Assembly: GCF_004421005.1 (NCBI RefSeq)
Contig: NZ_CP038026.1
Location: forward strand, 4,030,001-4,094,000
Origin: Pseudoduganella plicata
GTDB taxonomy: Bacteria > Pseudomonadota > Gammaproteobacteria > Burkholderiales > Burkholderiaceae_D
Direction: 5' to 3'
Length of the DNA stretch: 64,000 nucleotides
Part shown: piece by piece, positions 47,078-55,634 of the stretch
How the letters are laid out: every line of letters starts with the position of its first letter
How positions within the stretch are numbered: the stretch's first letter is position 1
The notes under the pieces: generated by a model
The model's database searches: none
Seen by the model: only the letters and a program-made list of their open reading frames with translations
Told to the model about the DNA's origin: nothing
Translations under genes and position numbers: made by a program

Positions 47078-47338
47078 TCAGCCCTGCAACAGCGGATCGA
47101 GACGGCCCTGCTGGTCCAGCGCGTACAGGTCGTCGAAGCCGCCCACGTGCGTGTCGCCCACGTAGATCTGCGGTACCGTGCGGCGACCGGTCTTTTCCAT
47201 CATGACCTGGCGCTGGGCCGGATCGAGGTCGACGCGGATCTTGTTGACGTTCTTGATGCCCTTCGCTTCCAGCAGGCGCTCGGCGCGGATGCAGTAGGGG
47301 CAGACGGCGGTGGTGTACATGGTGACGTTGGCGGTCAT
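47078..47338 (-). CDS. grxC: Glutaredoxin 3
   Basis: An 86-residue glutaredoxin with the dithiol active site CPYC near the N-terminus (YTTAVCPYCIRAERLLEAKG) and the cis-proline loop TVPQIYVGDTHVGGFDDL. It reduces disulfides with glutathione. It follows the rhodanese gene by about 20 bp and precedes secB, the usual betaproteobacterial order. Confidence 0.95.
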   Translation of the reverse strand: MTANVTMYTTAVCPYCIRAERLLEAKGIKNVNKIRVDLDPAQRQVMMEKTGRRTVPQIYVGDTHVGGFDDLYALDQQGRLDPLLQG

Positions 47339-47357
47339 GGCATTTCCTTACCTAGCG

Positions 47358-47759
47358 TTATTTAGTGGTCGGCAAACCCTGGGTCTGCCATGCGGCGATG
47401 CCACCGTCGAGAACGACGACATCCGTAAATCCAGCCCCTTCCAGTATCTTCGCGGCGCCAAATGCGCGCGCTCCGGTCTGGCAGACAACGACAGCCGTCC
47501 GGTTCTTCAGCTTGTCCAGCTCGCCGACGCGGCCCTTCAGCTCCCTCAGCGGGATATTGCGGGCGTCGCGCAGGTGCCCTGCGGCGAACGCATCGGCATC
47601 GCGTATGTCCACAATGGTGGCTTTACCGCGATTTATCAACTGCGTCACTTCCAGCGCGGAAGCCTTTTTGCCGCGCTGCGTCAGTGCGGGCCACAGCAGT
47701 GCGCCACCGGACAGAACCGCGATGCCAACAAGAAAGATATGGTCAAGAATGAATTTCAC
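47358..47759 (-). CDS. Membrane-anchored rhodanese-like protein
   Basis: A 133-residue protein with an N-terminal anchor (FILDHIFLVGIAVLSGGALLW) and a rhodanese domain whose active-site cysteine is in VVVCQTGARA. It probably handles sulfur or acts as a redox partner. The start is taken as GTG at 47759, with GGAAG just upstream. Longer in-frame starts run into the divergent gpmA promoter region. Cotranscribed with grxC and secB. Confidence 0.87.
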   Translation of the reverse strand: MKFILDHIFLVGIAVLSGGALLWPALTQRGKKASALEVTQLINRGKATIVDIRDADAFAAGHLRDARNIPLRELKGRVGELDKLKNRTAVVVCQTGARAFGAAKILEGAGFTDVVVLDGGIAAWQTQGLPTTK

Positions 47760-47885
47760 TATGCTTCCAATGGTTGAACTGAATGCGCGCATTATAAAAT
47801 AGATGCCGATCCGAGGCCCCGGCACTGTTTTTGCGGCTGACAAGCAAGATTTTTCAACGATTCTCCAACCTCTAACAGAACAGCT

Positions 47886-48632
47886 ATGTACAAAATCGTA
47901 TTCATGCGTCACGGCGAGTCCACCTGGAATCTCGAGAACCGCTTCACCGGCTGGACCGATGTGGACCTGACGGAAAAAGGTGTCAACGAAGCGAAAAGCG
48001 CGGGCGCCGTGCTCAAGCAGGAAGGCTACACGTTCGACCTGGCCTACACCTCCGTACTGAAGCGCGCGATCCGCACCCTGTGGCTGACGCTGGACGAGAT
48101 GGACCTGATGTACCTGCCGATCAAGCACGACTGGCGCCTGAACGAGCGCCACTACGGCGCGCTGCAGGGGCTGGACAAGGGCGAGACGGCGGCGAAATAT
48201 GGCGACGCGCAGGTGCTCGTCTGGCGCCGCAGCTACGACACGCCGCCGCCGGCGCTGGAGGCAGGCGACGACCGCACGTCGTTCGACGATCCGCGCTACG
48301 CCGGCCTGGCGAAAGAGCAGATCCCGCTGACGGAATGCCTGAAGGACACCGTGGCCCGTGTGATGCCGGCGTGGGACGAGGAAATCGCGCCCGCCATCAA
48401 GGCCGGCAAGAAGATCCTGATCTCCGCCCACGGCAACAGCCTGCGCGCGCTGATCAAGATGCTGGACGGCATCAGCGACGAGGAAATCGTCGGCCTGAAC
48501 ATCCCGAACGGCCAGCCGCTCGTGTACGAACTGGATGCCGACCTGAAACCGATCCGTCACTACTACCTGGGCGATGCCGACGCGATTGCCGCAGCCCAGG
48601 CGGCGGTCGCCAACCAGGGCAAGGCCAAGTAA
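47886..48632 (+). CDS. gpmA: 2,3-bisphosphoglycerate-dependent phosphoglycerate mutase
   Basis: A 248-residue glycolytic enzyme interconverting 3- and 2-phosphoglycerate. The phospho-acceptor motif [17 protein letters not shown] (His9) and later [12 protein letters not shown] and [12 protein letters not shown] are complete. The start gives the standard N-terminus. It is divergent from the rhodanese gene and leads the gpmA-envC-ctpA-moeB run. Confidence 0.96.
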   Translation: MYKIVFMRHGESTWNLENRFTGWTDVDLTEKGVNEAKSAGAVLKQEGYTFDLAYTSVLKRAIRTLWLTLDEMDLMYLPIKHDWRLNERHYGALQGLDKGETAAKYGDAQVLVWRRSYDTPPPALEAGDDRTSFDDPRYAGLAKEQIPLTECLKDTVARVMPAWDEEIAPAIKAGKKILISAHGNSLRALIKMLDGISDEEIVGLNIPNGQPLVYELDADLKPIRHYYLGDADAIAAAQAAVANQGKAK

Positions 48633-48640
48633 AGGTTTCG

Positions 48641-50110
48641 ATGGCTGTACACTTTCCCCGCCGCGGCACCTGGCTTGCCGCGGCGCTGGCGCTGGCGCTG
48701 TGCGCCGGCGTCCACGCCAAACCCACCGAACGCAGCAAGCAGAAGGCGGCCGCGGAAGCGCAGCGGGTCGCGTTGCAGCAGAAGCTCAATGCGCTGAAAC
48801 GCGATATCGGCCAGACCGAAAGCGCGCGCGAGGACGCGGCCGACACGCTGGCCGACTCCGAGGCGGCGATCTCGCAGGCCAACCGTCAGTTGCGCGAATT
48901 GGCCGAGGAGCAGGCGCAGACCAATGCGCGCATCGGCGAGCTGTCGACGCAGCGCGAGCGCCTGACGGGCACCATCGCCGAGCAGAAGCGGCAATTGGCC
49001 AAGCTGCTGCGAGAGCAGTACGTGGCCGGCAACGAGGACCGCATCAAGCTGCTGCTGTCGGGCGACAACCCGAACCGCATCAACCGCGACCTGCAACTGA
49101 TGGCGTACGTGTCGCAGGCGCAGGCGCGCCTGATCGAATCGCTGCGCGCCAACCTGGCCGCCGTCGAGGAAAACCAGGCTGCCGCACAGAACGCGCGCGA
49201 CGAGCTGGAAGAAATTGCCCAGGAAGAGCGCCAGCAGAAGATCGAACTGGAACAGCAGAAGGCCAGACATGCCGCGCTGGTGGCGAACCTGTCGCAAAAG
49301 CTCGTCAGCCAGCGCAAGGAAGTGGGCAAGGTCGAACGCGACGAGCAGCGCATGGGCGCCCTGGTCGACCGCCTGAACAAACTGATTGAAGAACAGGCCC
49401 GCGCCGCCGCGGCCGAAGCGAAGCGCAAGGAGCTGCTGGCCGCCGCCCGCGCCAAGGCCAAGGCCGAAGCGGAGGCGCGCGCGAAGGCACGTGCCGAAGA
49501 ACAACGGCTGGCACAGGCCAAGGCCAGGGCCGAACGGGAACGCCTGGCGAAGGAAAACCGCGGCAAGCCGGTGCCGGAACCTCGCGTGCCGCGCGAACCG
49601 GAGGTCAAACCAACGCCGCAGATCGCGCAGCAGGGAAAGCCGGCGAAACCGGAGCCGCGTGACGAAGGCGCCGCGAAACCGGCGGACGTGGCGCTGGCCC
49701 CGGCCGCCCCGGCGGGTGCGTTTGCCAGCCTGAAAGGGCAGATGCGCGCGCCGCTGGCGGGACGGGTCGCCGCAAGATTCGGCAGCAAGCGCGGCGACGG
49801 GCCCAGCTGGAAAGGGGTGTTCATCCTGGCCGGCGAAGGCACCGAAGTGCATGCGGTGGCCGGCGGACGAGTCGTGTTTGCCGACTGGCTGCGCGGCTTC
49901 GGCAACCTGATCATCGTCGATCACGGCAGCCAGTACATGAGCATCTACGGTAACAACCAGTCACTGCTGAGAAGGGCGGGCGACGTGGTGAAGGCCGGCG
50001 ACGTCATTGCCGCGGCCGGAAACAGCGGCGGTAACGAGGAATCGGGTTTATACTTTGAGTTGCGCCACCAGGGCCGGGCATTCGATCCCGCCGGGTGGGT
50101 GAAGTTCTGA
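48641..50110 (+). CDS. envC: Murein hydrolase activator EnvC-like protein
   Basis: A 489-residue exported protein. A signal peptide (about 1-27) is followed by a long coiled coil (about 30-310, very rich in Gln, Glu, Arg and Ala). The C-terminal LytM-like domain contains GEGTEVHAVAGGRVVFADWLRGFG and IVDHGSQYMSIYGN. The LytM metal motif HxxxD and the final HxH are not preserved (the end reads GLYFELRHQG), as expected for an amidase activator without its own hydrolase activity. It starts 8 bp after gpmA. Confidence 0.9.
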   Translation: MAVHFPRRGTWLAAALALALCAGVHAKPTERSKQKAAAEAQRVALQQKLNALKRDIGQTESAREDAADTLADSEAAISQANRQLRELAEEQAQTNARIGELSTQRERLTGTIAEQKRQLAKLLREQYVAGNEDRIKLLLSGDNPNRINRDLQLMAYVSQAQARLIESLRANLAAVEENQAAAQNARDELEEIAQEERQQKIELEQQKARHAALVANLSQKLVSQRKEVGKVERDEQRMGALVDRLNKLIEEQARAAAAEAKRKELLAAARAKAKAEAEARAKARAEEQRLAQAKARAERERLAKENRGKPVPEPRVPREPEVKPTPQIAQQGKPAKPEPRDEGAAKPADVALAPAAPAGAFASLKGQMRAPLAGRVAARFGSKRGDGPSWKGVFILAGEGTEVHAVAGGRVVFADWLRGFGNLIIVDHGSQYMSIYGNNQSLLRRAGDVVKAGDVIAAAGNSGGNEESGLYFELRHQGRAFDPAGWVKF

Positions 50111-50165
50111 GCGTCGGCAGCAATTCAGCAGCAATTCGGTGCAATCGGGCAGCAGTTAAGGGCAT

Positions 50166-51662
50166 ATGGGCAATAAAGTAAAGAGTATCGGCCTCATCGG
50201 CCTGGGCATGGTGGCCGGTGTGGCCGCCTCTTTCCAGTTTTCTGCCATCGCGCAGAAAGCCGGAGCGCCGCTGCCGCTGGAAGAACTGCGCCAGCTGTCG
50301 GACGTGTTCGGGCTGATCAAGACCGATTACGTCGAAAGCGTGGACGACCGCAAGCTGGTGCGTGATGCCATCTCCGGCATGGTGGCGTCGCTCGATCCGC
50401 ACTCCGTCTATCTCGACAAGAAGGCGTTCCGCGAGATGCGCGAATCCGTGCAGGGCAAGTTCGTCGGCATCGGTATCGAGGTGTCGATGGAGGACGGCTA
50501 TGTGAAGGTGGTCTCGCCCATCGAGGATTCGCCCGCCTACAAGGCCGGCATCAAGTCGGGCGACCTGATCACCCGCCTGGACGGCGTGCCGCTGAAGGGC
50601 ATGTCGCTGGACGACTCCATCAAGAAGATGCGCGGCGAGCCGAAAACGAAGGTCGTGCTGACGCTCTCGCGCAAGGGCGAGGACAAGCCGATCGTCGTGC
50701 CGGTCATGCGCGAGGAAATCCGCGTGCAGAGCGTCAAGGCAAAAGTCATCGAACCCGGTTACGTATGGCTGCGCATCGCGCAGTTCCAGGAGCCGACGGT
50801 CGACGAGATGGCGAAAAAGCTGTCGTCGCTGTATGCACAGAACCCTGTCATCAAGGGCATCGTGCTGGACCTGCGCAACGATCCGGGCGGCGTGGTGCCG
50901 GGCGCCATCGGGGTCTCGGCCGCCTTCCTGCCGAAGGACTCCGTGATCGTCTCGACCAACGGCCAGCTGGCCGATTCGAAGCACACATTCTATGCGCGGC
51001 CCGACGATTACGCCGGCCGTGCCACGGGCGACCCGCTGGCGAAGCTGCCGGCCGCGCTGAAGACCGTGCCCCTGGTGGTGCTGGTCAATGCCGGCTCCGC
51101 CTCGGCCTCCGAGATCGTTGCCGGCGCGCTGCAGGATTACAAGCGCGCCATCGTCATGGGCAGCCAGACGTTCGGCAAGGGCTCGGTGCAGACCTTGCGC
51201 CAGCTGAGCGAGGACACGGCCATCAAGCTGACGACGGCGCGCTACTACACGCCGAAAGGCCGCGCGATCCAGGCCAAGGGCATCGTGCCGGACGTCGCCG
51301 TCGATGAAACGGCCGAAGGCGATGGCCTGAACAGCCTGCGCCTGCGCGAAGCAGACCTGGTCAAGCATCTGTCCAACGGCGACGAGGACGAGAAGGCGCG
51401 TCCGGTCCGCAACGACGAGCTGGAAGAGGAGCAGCGCCTGCTGGCGCGCGCGAAGCGGCAGAAGCCCGTGGAATTCGGCAGCAAGTCCGACTTCCAGCTG
51501 GCGCAGGCGCTGAACCATTTCAAGGGCCTGCCGGTGAAGATGGCGAAGGCCGACACGCCGGAAGAACAGGGCGCGCAGGATATCCTCGTCAAGCCGGATA
51601 CGAAATCCGATGTCAACGTCAAGCCGGAAGACAAGAAGGCGCCCGTTTCGAAAGTCAAATGA
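50166..51662 (+). CDS. ctpA: S41-family carboxy-terminal processing protease CtpA
   Basis: A 498-residue periplasmic serine protease with a signal anchor, a PDZ domain (about 90-180, GIGIEVSMEDGYVKVVSPIE) and the S41 core. The active-site serine is in GSASASEIVAGAL near residue 313 and the lysine in GKGSVQTLRQ. It usually trims C-termini of envelope proteins, including lipoproteins and penicillin-binding proteins. Its position after envC fits cell-wall remodelling. It overlaps moeB by 4 bp. Confidence 0.94.
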   Translation: MGNKVKSIGLIGLGMVAGVAASFQFSAIAQKAGAPLPLEELRQLSDVFGLIKTDYVESVDDRKLVRDAISGMVASLDPHSVYLDKKAFREMRESVQGKFVGIGIEVSMEDGYVKVVSPIEDSPAYKAGIKSGDLITRLDGVPLKGMSLDDSIKKMRGEPKTKVVLTLSRKGEDKPIVVPVMREEIRVQSVKAKVIEPGYVWLRIAQFQEPTVDEMAKKLSSLYAQNPVIKGIVLDLRNDPGGVVPGAIGVSAAFLPKDSVIVSTNGQLADSKHTFYARPDDYAGRATGDPLAKLPAALKTVPLVVLVNAGSASASEIVAGALQDYKRAIVMGSQTFGKGSVQTLRQLSEDTAIKLTTARYYTPKGRAIQAKGIVPDVAVDETAEGDGLNSLRLREADLVKHLSNGDEDEKARPVRNDELEEEQRLLARAKRQKPVEFGSKSDFQLAQALNHFKGLPVKMAKADTPEEQGAQDILVKPDTKSDVNVKPEDKKAPVSKVK

Positions 51663-52444
51663 GCGTCGAACTCAATGACGCGCAGCTGCTGCGCTACTCG
51701 CGCCACATCCTGCTCGATGAAATCGGCATCGAAGGCCAGCAGAAGCTGCAGGCCGCGCGCGTGCTGGTCATCGGCGCCGGCGGCCTTGGCTCGCCGGCCG
51801 CACTGTACCTGGCATCGGCCGGCGTCGGCCGCCTGACCCTTGTCGATCACGACACCGTCGACCTGACTAACCTGCAGCGCCAGATCGCCCACACGACGGC
51901 GCGCGTGGGCAGCCCCAAGGCCGAATCGGCGCGCGCGGCCATCGCCGCCATCAATCCGGAAGTGGACGTCGTCGCGCTGCTGGAGCGGGCCGACGACGCG
52001 CGTCTGGCCGAACTGGTCCGCGACGCCGACGTGGTACTGGACTGCACCGACAACTTCGCCACGCGCCACGCCGTCAACCGCGCCTGCGTGGCGCACAAGG
52101 TGCCGCTGGTATCGGGCGCCGTGATCCGCTTCGATGGCCAGGTCAGCGTGTTCGATCCGCGCGCGGGCGACTTGCCGTGCTATTCGTGCCTCTTTCCGCA
52201 GGACCAGGCATTCGAGGACGTGGCGTGTTCGACGATGGGCGTGTTCGCGCCATTGGTCGGCATCGTCGGCGCCATGCAGGCGGCCGAGGCGCTGAAACTG
52301 GTCATGGGCATCGGCACATCGCTGGCGGGGCGCCTGCTGCTGCTCGATGGCCTGCGCATGGAGTGGACCAGCATCGGCATCGGCCGCAATGACGGCTGCC
52401 CGGTGTGCGGGACGTTGGCGCTGGGGTCTGTCCCCGGTAAGTGA
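51659..52444 (+). CDS. moeB: Molybdopterin-synthase adenylyltransferase MoeB (HesA/ThiF family)
   Basis: A 261-residue E1-like enzyme that adenylates the C-terminus of MoaD or ThiS. The nucleotide site is VLVIGAGGLGSPAALYLASAGVG and the zinc cysteines are CYSC and CPVC. The tail ALGSVPGK and the TGA stop are encoded inside a dispersed repeat (52423-52437), so the original C-terminus may have been replaced. The start overlaps ctpA. Confidence 0.93.
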   Translation: MSVELNDAQLLRYSRHILLDEIGIEGQQKLQAARVLVIGAGGLGSPAALYLASAGVGRLTLVDHDTVDLTNLQRQIAHTTARVGSPKAESARAAIAAINPEVDVVALLERADDARLAELVRDADVVLDCTDNFATRHAVNRACVAHKVPLVSGAVIRFDGQVSVFDPRAGDLPCYSCLFPQDQAFEDVACSTMGVFAPLVGIVGAMQAAEALKLVMGIGTSLAGRLLLLDGLRMEWTSIGIGRNDGCPVCGTLALGSVPGK

Positions 52445-52489
52445 TGTCTTCCGCGCTCGCTGTTGGCAGCGCAAGGGGACTGACCCCGG
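52423..52489. repeat. Pair of family-2 dispersed repeats (GGGGTCTGTCCCCGG type)
   Basis: GGGGTCTGTCCCCGG (52423-52437) is inside the end of moeB, and GGGGACTGACCCCGG (52475-52489) is 37 bp downstream and followed by TTTTG. Each copy is itself partly palindromic. They resemble the palindrome at 5588-5604. The remaining 150 bp before gspG contain no gene. Confidence 0.7.
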
Positions 52490-52639
52490 TTTTGAACGAA
52501 CGTCACCGGGCAGATGCCTACCCACACCCGTAACAAAACATGACAGCGGACTCGGCTTTTTCACCGCCCTGTTATATTTCCGGTCTATACTGCTGCACTC
52601 TTGTTTTCGCGATAACCTCAGTCAAACATTCCCGAACTT

Positions 52640-53083
52640 ATGCAAAACGTCTCACAACGGATGCGCCGCGCGCGCGGTTTCACGCTGATCGAAATCATGG
52701 TCGTGGTCGTCATCATGGGCGTGCTGGCCGCGCTGGTCGTGCCCAAGCTGCTGTCCCGCACGGGCGAATCGAAAGTGGCCGCGGCCAAGGTCGATATCGC
52801 CACGATCATGCAGGCCATGAAGCTGTACAAACTCGATAACACCCGCTACCCCACGACGGAGCAGGGCCTGCAGGCGCTGCTGACCCGTCCGACCGGCGGC
52901 CCGCCGGCCACTGGCTGGAAGGAGGGCGGTTATCTGGAAAAGATGCCGAAGGACCCATGGGGCAATCCGTATCAGTTCCTGTCGCCCGGCGTGAAGGGCG
53001 AGATCGATGTGTTCTCGCTGGGCGCCGATGGCCAGCCCGGCGGCACCGGCGACGATGCCGATATCGGCTCCTGGGATAATTGA
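52640..53083 (+). CDS. gspG: Type II secretion major pseudopilin GspG
   Basis: A 147-residue pseudopilin. The leader ends in RARG and the mature part starts FTLIEIMVVVVIMGVLAALVV, a classic prepilin peptidase site with Glu5. The C-terminal calcium-binding part (DVFSLGADGQPGGTGDDADIGSW) is typical. It begins the 12-gene gsp operon. Confidence 0.96.
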   Translation: MQNVSQRMRRARGFTLIEIMVVVVIMGVLAALVVPKLLSRTGESKVAAAKVDIATIMQAMKLYKLDNTRYPTTEQGLQALLTRPTGGPPATGWKEGGYLEKMPKDPWGNPYQFLSPGVKGEIDVFSLGADGQPGGTGDDADIGSWDN

Positions 53084-53109
53084 ACCTGACCACCGACTCC
53101 TGACACGCG

Positions 53110-53568
53110 ATGCGTCAGCGCGGCTTTACGCTGATCGAGCTGCTGGTGGTGCTGGTCATCATCGGCCTGACCCTGGGTCTCGTCACGATGAACGCGGCAC
53201 CCAGCCAGCGCCAGGCCATGCAGCAGGAAGCGCAGCGCGTGGCACTGCTGCTGCAGCTGGCACGCGATGAAGCCATCGTGCGCAACCGTCCCGTCGCGTT
53301 CGAGGCAAACGCCAACAGCTACCGCTTCCTGATCCGCAACGGCCGCCGCTGGGAGGCCCTGCCCGCGGACGATATGCTGCGCGAGCGCGAATTCAAACGC
53401 AGTCCCGTGACCCTGCTGCTCGATCCTCCCACCAATATCCCCGGCGAAGCCCTGCGCATCGTGTTCGGCCGCGAGCCGGTCGACAAGCCGTTCGTGCTGA
53501 CGATGGCCAGCGGCGACGTCAGCGCCGCCATCCATGCCGACGGCATCGGCCACTTCACGGTGGAATAA
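53110..53568 (+). CDS. gspH: Type II secretion minor pseudopilin GspH
   Basis: A 152-residue minor pseudopilin with leader MRQRG and helix FTLIELLVVLVIIGLTLGLVTM. The globular domain has family-like beta segments. It lies 26 bp after gspG and directly before gspI. Length is normal. Confidence 0.9.
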   Translation: MRQRGFTLIELLVVLVIIGLTLGLVTMNAAPSQRQAMQQEAQRVALLLQLARDEAIVRNRPVAFEANANSYRFLIRNGRRWEALPADDMLREREFKRSPVTLLLDPPTNIPGEALRIVFGREPVDKPFVLTMASGDVSAAIHADGIGHFTVE

Positions 53569-53946
53569 ATGACACGCACCAAGCGCCGCGCACAGGGTTT
53601 CACGCTGCTCGAAGTGCTGGTGGCGCTGGTCATCGTCGGCACGGCGCTGGGCGCCTCGCTGCGCGCCATCGGCAGCCTGACGCAAAACAGCGATGGCCTG
53701 CGCAGCACGATGATGGCCACCTGGTCGGCCGAGAACCGGCTGGTCGAGATCCGGCTGGCGCGCGTGTTTCCCGCCGTGGGCAAGACGTCGTATGCATGCC
53801 CGCAGGGCGAGATGGAACTGATCTGCGAAGAGAACGTCATCATGTCGCCCAATCCGCGCCTGCGCCGTGTCGAAGTGAGCGTGTTCGAGGCGGCGCATCC
53901 CGAGCGCCGCATCATCAAGCTGGTGCAACTGGTGCTGCGCGAATGA
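53569..53946 (+). CDS. gspI: Type II secretion minor pseudopilin GspI
   Basis: A 125-residue pseudopilin with leader ending QG and helix FTLLEVLVALVIVGTALGASLRA. It starts directly after the gspH stop and overlaps gspJ by 4 bp. GspI nucleates the pseudopilus tip with GspJ and GspK. Confidence 0.92.
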   Translation: MTRTKRRAQGFTLLEVLVALVIVGTALGASLRAIGSLTQNSDGLRSTMMATWSAENRLVEIRLARVFPAVGKTSYACPQGEMELICEENVIMSPNPRLRRVEVSVFEAAHPERRIIKLVQLVLRE

Positions 53947-54581
53947 AGCGCGCGACAAGCAAGCAGACCGCGCGCGGCTTCACGCTCGTCGAGCTGCTCG
54001 TGGCCATCACCGTGCTGGCGATCGTCGCCGTACTGGGCTGGCGGGGGCTGGACAGCATCATCCGCTCGCGCGCGGCGCTGACGGAGCAGATGGACCATTC
54101 CCGCGGCATCCAGCTGGCGTTTGCCCAGATGCAGAGCGACCTGGAACAACTGGCCGACAGGGATCTGCTGCCAGGCCGCCAGCAGCTGGTGGCGGACAAT
54201 GCGCGGCTGATTTTCGTGCGCACCGTGTTCCCGGAAAACGGCCCGTCGCAACTGCAGGTCGTCAGCTACCGGGTGCGCGAGGGCGTGCTGTCGCGCCGCG
54301 AATCCGTCAACACGCGCGACCTGACGCAGCTCGACTCGCTGTGGCAGGTGGCGCTGGGCGACACCGATCCCGTGCCGGGCGTGGCGCTGCAGTCGGGCGT
54401 TGCCGACATGGCGATCCGCCTGTGGGAAAACGGCGCATGGCGCGCACCGGACAATGCGGCCGCCGCCCCGCAGCAGTCCCCGGTTCCCGGGGTCTCCGGC
54501 ATCAAGGGACTGGAGATGTCGCTGCAGTTGCTGGGCCAGCCGAATCCGCTGGTGAAGATCCTGTTGCTGGGGGCCGTATGA
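53943..54581 (+). CDS. gspJ: Type II secretion minor pseudopilin GspJ
   Basis: A 212-residue pseudopilin with leader ending ARG and helix FTLVELLVAITVLAIVAVLGWRGLD. The ATG at 53943 overlaps the gspI stop; longer starts were rejected because they lie inside gspI. It overlaps gspK by 4 bp. Confidence 0.92.
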   Translation: MKRATSKQTARGFTLVELLVAITVLAIVAVLGWRGLDSIIRSRAALTEQMDHSRGIQLAFAQMQSDLEQLADRDLLPGRQQLVADNARLIFVRTVFPENGPSQLQVVSYRVREGVLSRRESVNTRDLTQLDSLWQVALGDTDPVPGVALQSGVADMAIRLWENGAWRAPDNAAAAPQQSPVPGVSGIKGLEMSLQLLGQPNPLVKILLLGAV

Positions 54582-55615
54582 GCGCCGGCCTGCACCGCCA
54601 GCGCGGCGTCGCCGTCGTCACGGCATTGCTGCTGACGACACTGGCCGTGACGATCGTCGCCAGCCTGTTCTGGCAGCAGCAGGTGCAGGTGCGTTCGATG
54701 GAAAACCAGCGCCTGCACCTGCAGACGCGCTGGATCCTGCGCGGGGCGCTGGACTGGGCGCGGCTGATCCTGCAGCAGGAAGGGAACGACAGCAGAATCA
54801 TGACGCGCGAGGACGGCGTCTGGGCCACGCCGCTGGCCGAAACGCGGCTGGACGACTACCTCGAACGCGAGCGGCAGAATAACGAAACGTACGACGCCAC
54901 GCTGTCGGGGCAGATTTACGATGCGCAGGCGCGCTACAATCTGGCGAATCTGGCTGGTCCGAACGGGGTCGACCCAAACCAGGTGAATGTGTTCAAACGC
55001 CTGCTGCGCAACGTGCAAATGGACGATGCGCTGGCGCTGCCGGTAGCGCAGGCCGTGGCGCGAGCGCGGCCGCTGTCGGCACAGGGAACTACGGGAACGA
55101 CGGGAACGACGGGAACCGGTGGGGGTACAGGCAGTACCGGCACCACAGGTACCACCACAGGCAGCACCGGGACCACGGGCAGCGCGACAGGCACGGGCAG
55201 CAGCGCGCCGCTTCAGATGCTGCGGGTGGAAGACCTGCTGACGGTGGCCGGCGTGACGCAGCAGGCTGTAGAGCGGCTGCGCGATTTTGTCATCGTGCTG
55301 CCGGCCGAAGCGAAGGTCAATGTGAATACGGCGCGGGCCGAGGTGCTGGCGGCGCTGTTCGACAATATGTCGGTGTCGGAAGCGCAGTCGCTGGTCGTGC
55401 GGCGCAAGCGCTCAGCTTGGCCGACCAAGGATGCGCTGCAGGCCGATGCTGGCGCTGCCAAGCTGATGGTGGACGTCGTCGTCAGGAGCGACAACTTCCT
55501 CGTGCAAAGCCAGGTGCGGCTCGAACGGGCGGCGCTCGAAAGCTGGTCGCTGATCCACCGCGAGTTGCCGCAGGGCCGCTCGATAACAACGCCGGTATGG
55601 ATACGGGAACTCTAG
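54578..55615 (+). CDS. gspK: Type II secretion minor pseudopilin GspK with Gly/Thr-rich insert
   Basis: A 345-residue tip pseudopilin. The leader ends QRG and the mature start VAVVTALLLTTLAVTIVAS lacks the usual Glu5, as is normal for GspK. Residues about 169-211 form a low-complexity insert of Gly-Thr-Thr and Gly-Ser-Thr units, built on repeated ACGGGAACG DNA. The C-terminal part (VNVNTARAEVLAALFDN) is the standard helix-hairpin-like domain. The insert is unusual for the family. Confidence 0.9.
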   Translation: MSAGLHRQRGVAVVTALLLTTLAVTIVASLFWQQQVQVRSMENQRLHLQTRWILRGALDWARLILQQEGNDSRIMTREDGVWATPLAETRLDDYLERERQNNETYDATLSGQIYDAQARYNLANLAGPNGVDPNQVNVFKRLLRNVQMDDALALPVAQAVARARPLSAQGTTGTTGTTGTGGGTGSTGTTGTTTGSTGTTGSATGTGSSAPLQMLRVEDLLTVAGVTQQAVERLRDFVIVLPAEAKVNVNTARAEVLAALFDNMSVSEAQSLVVRRKRSAWPTKDALQADAGAAKLMVDVVVRSDNFLVQSQVRLERAALESWSLIHRELPQGRSITTPVWIREL

Positions 55616-55634
55616 GAAAAGAAGGCAAACGGTT

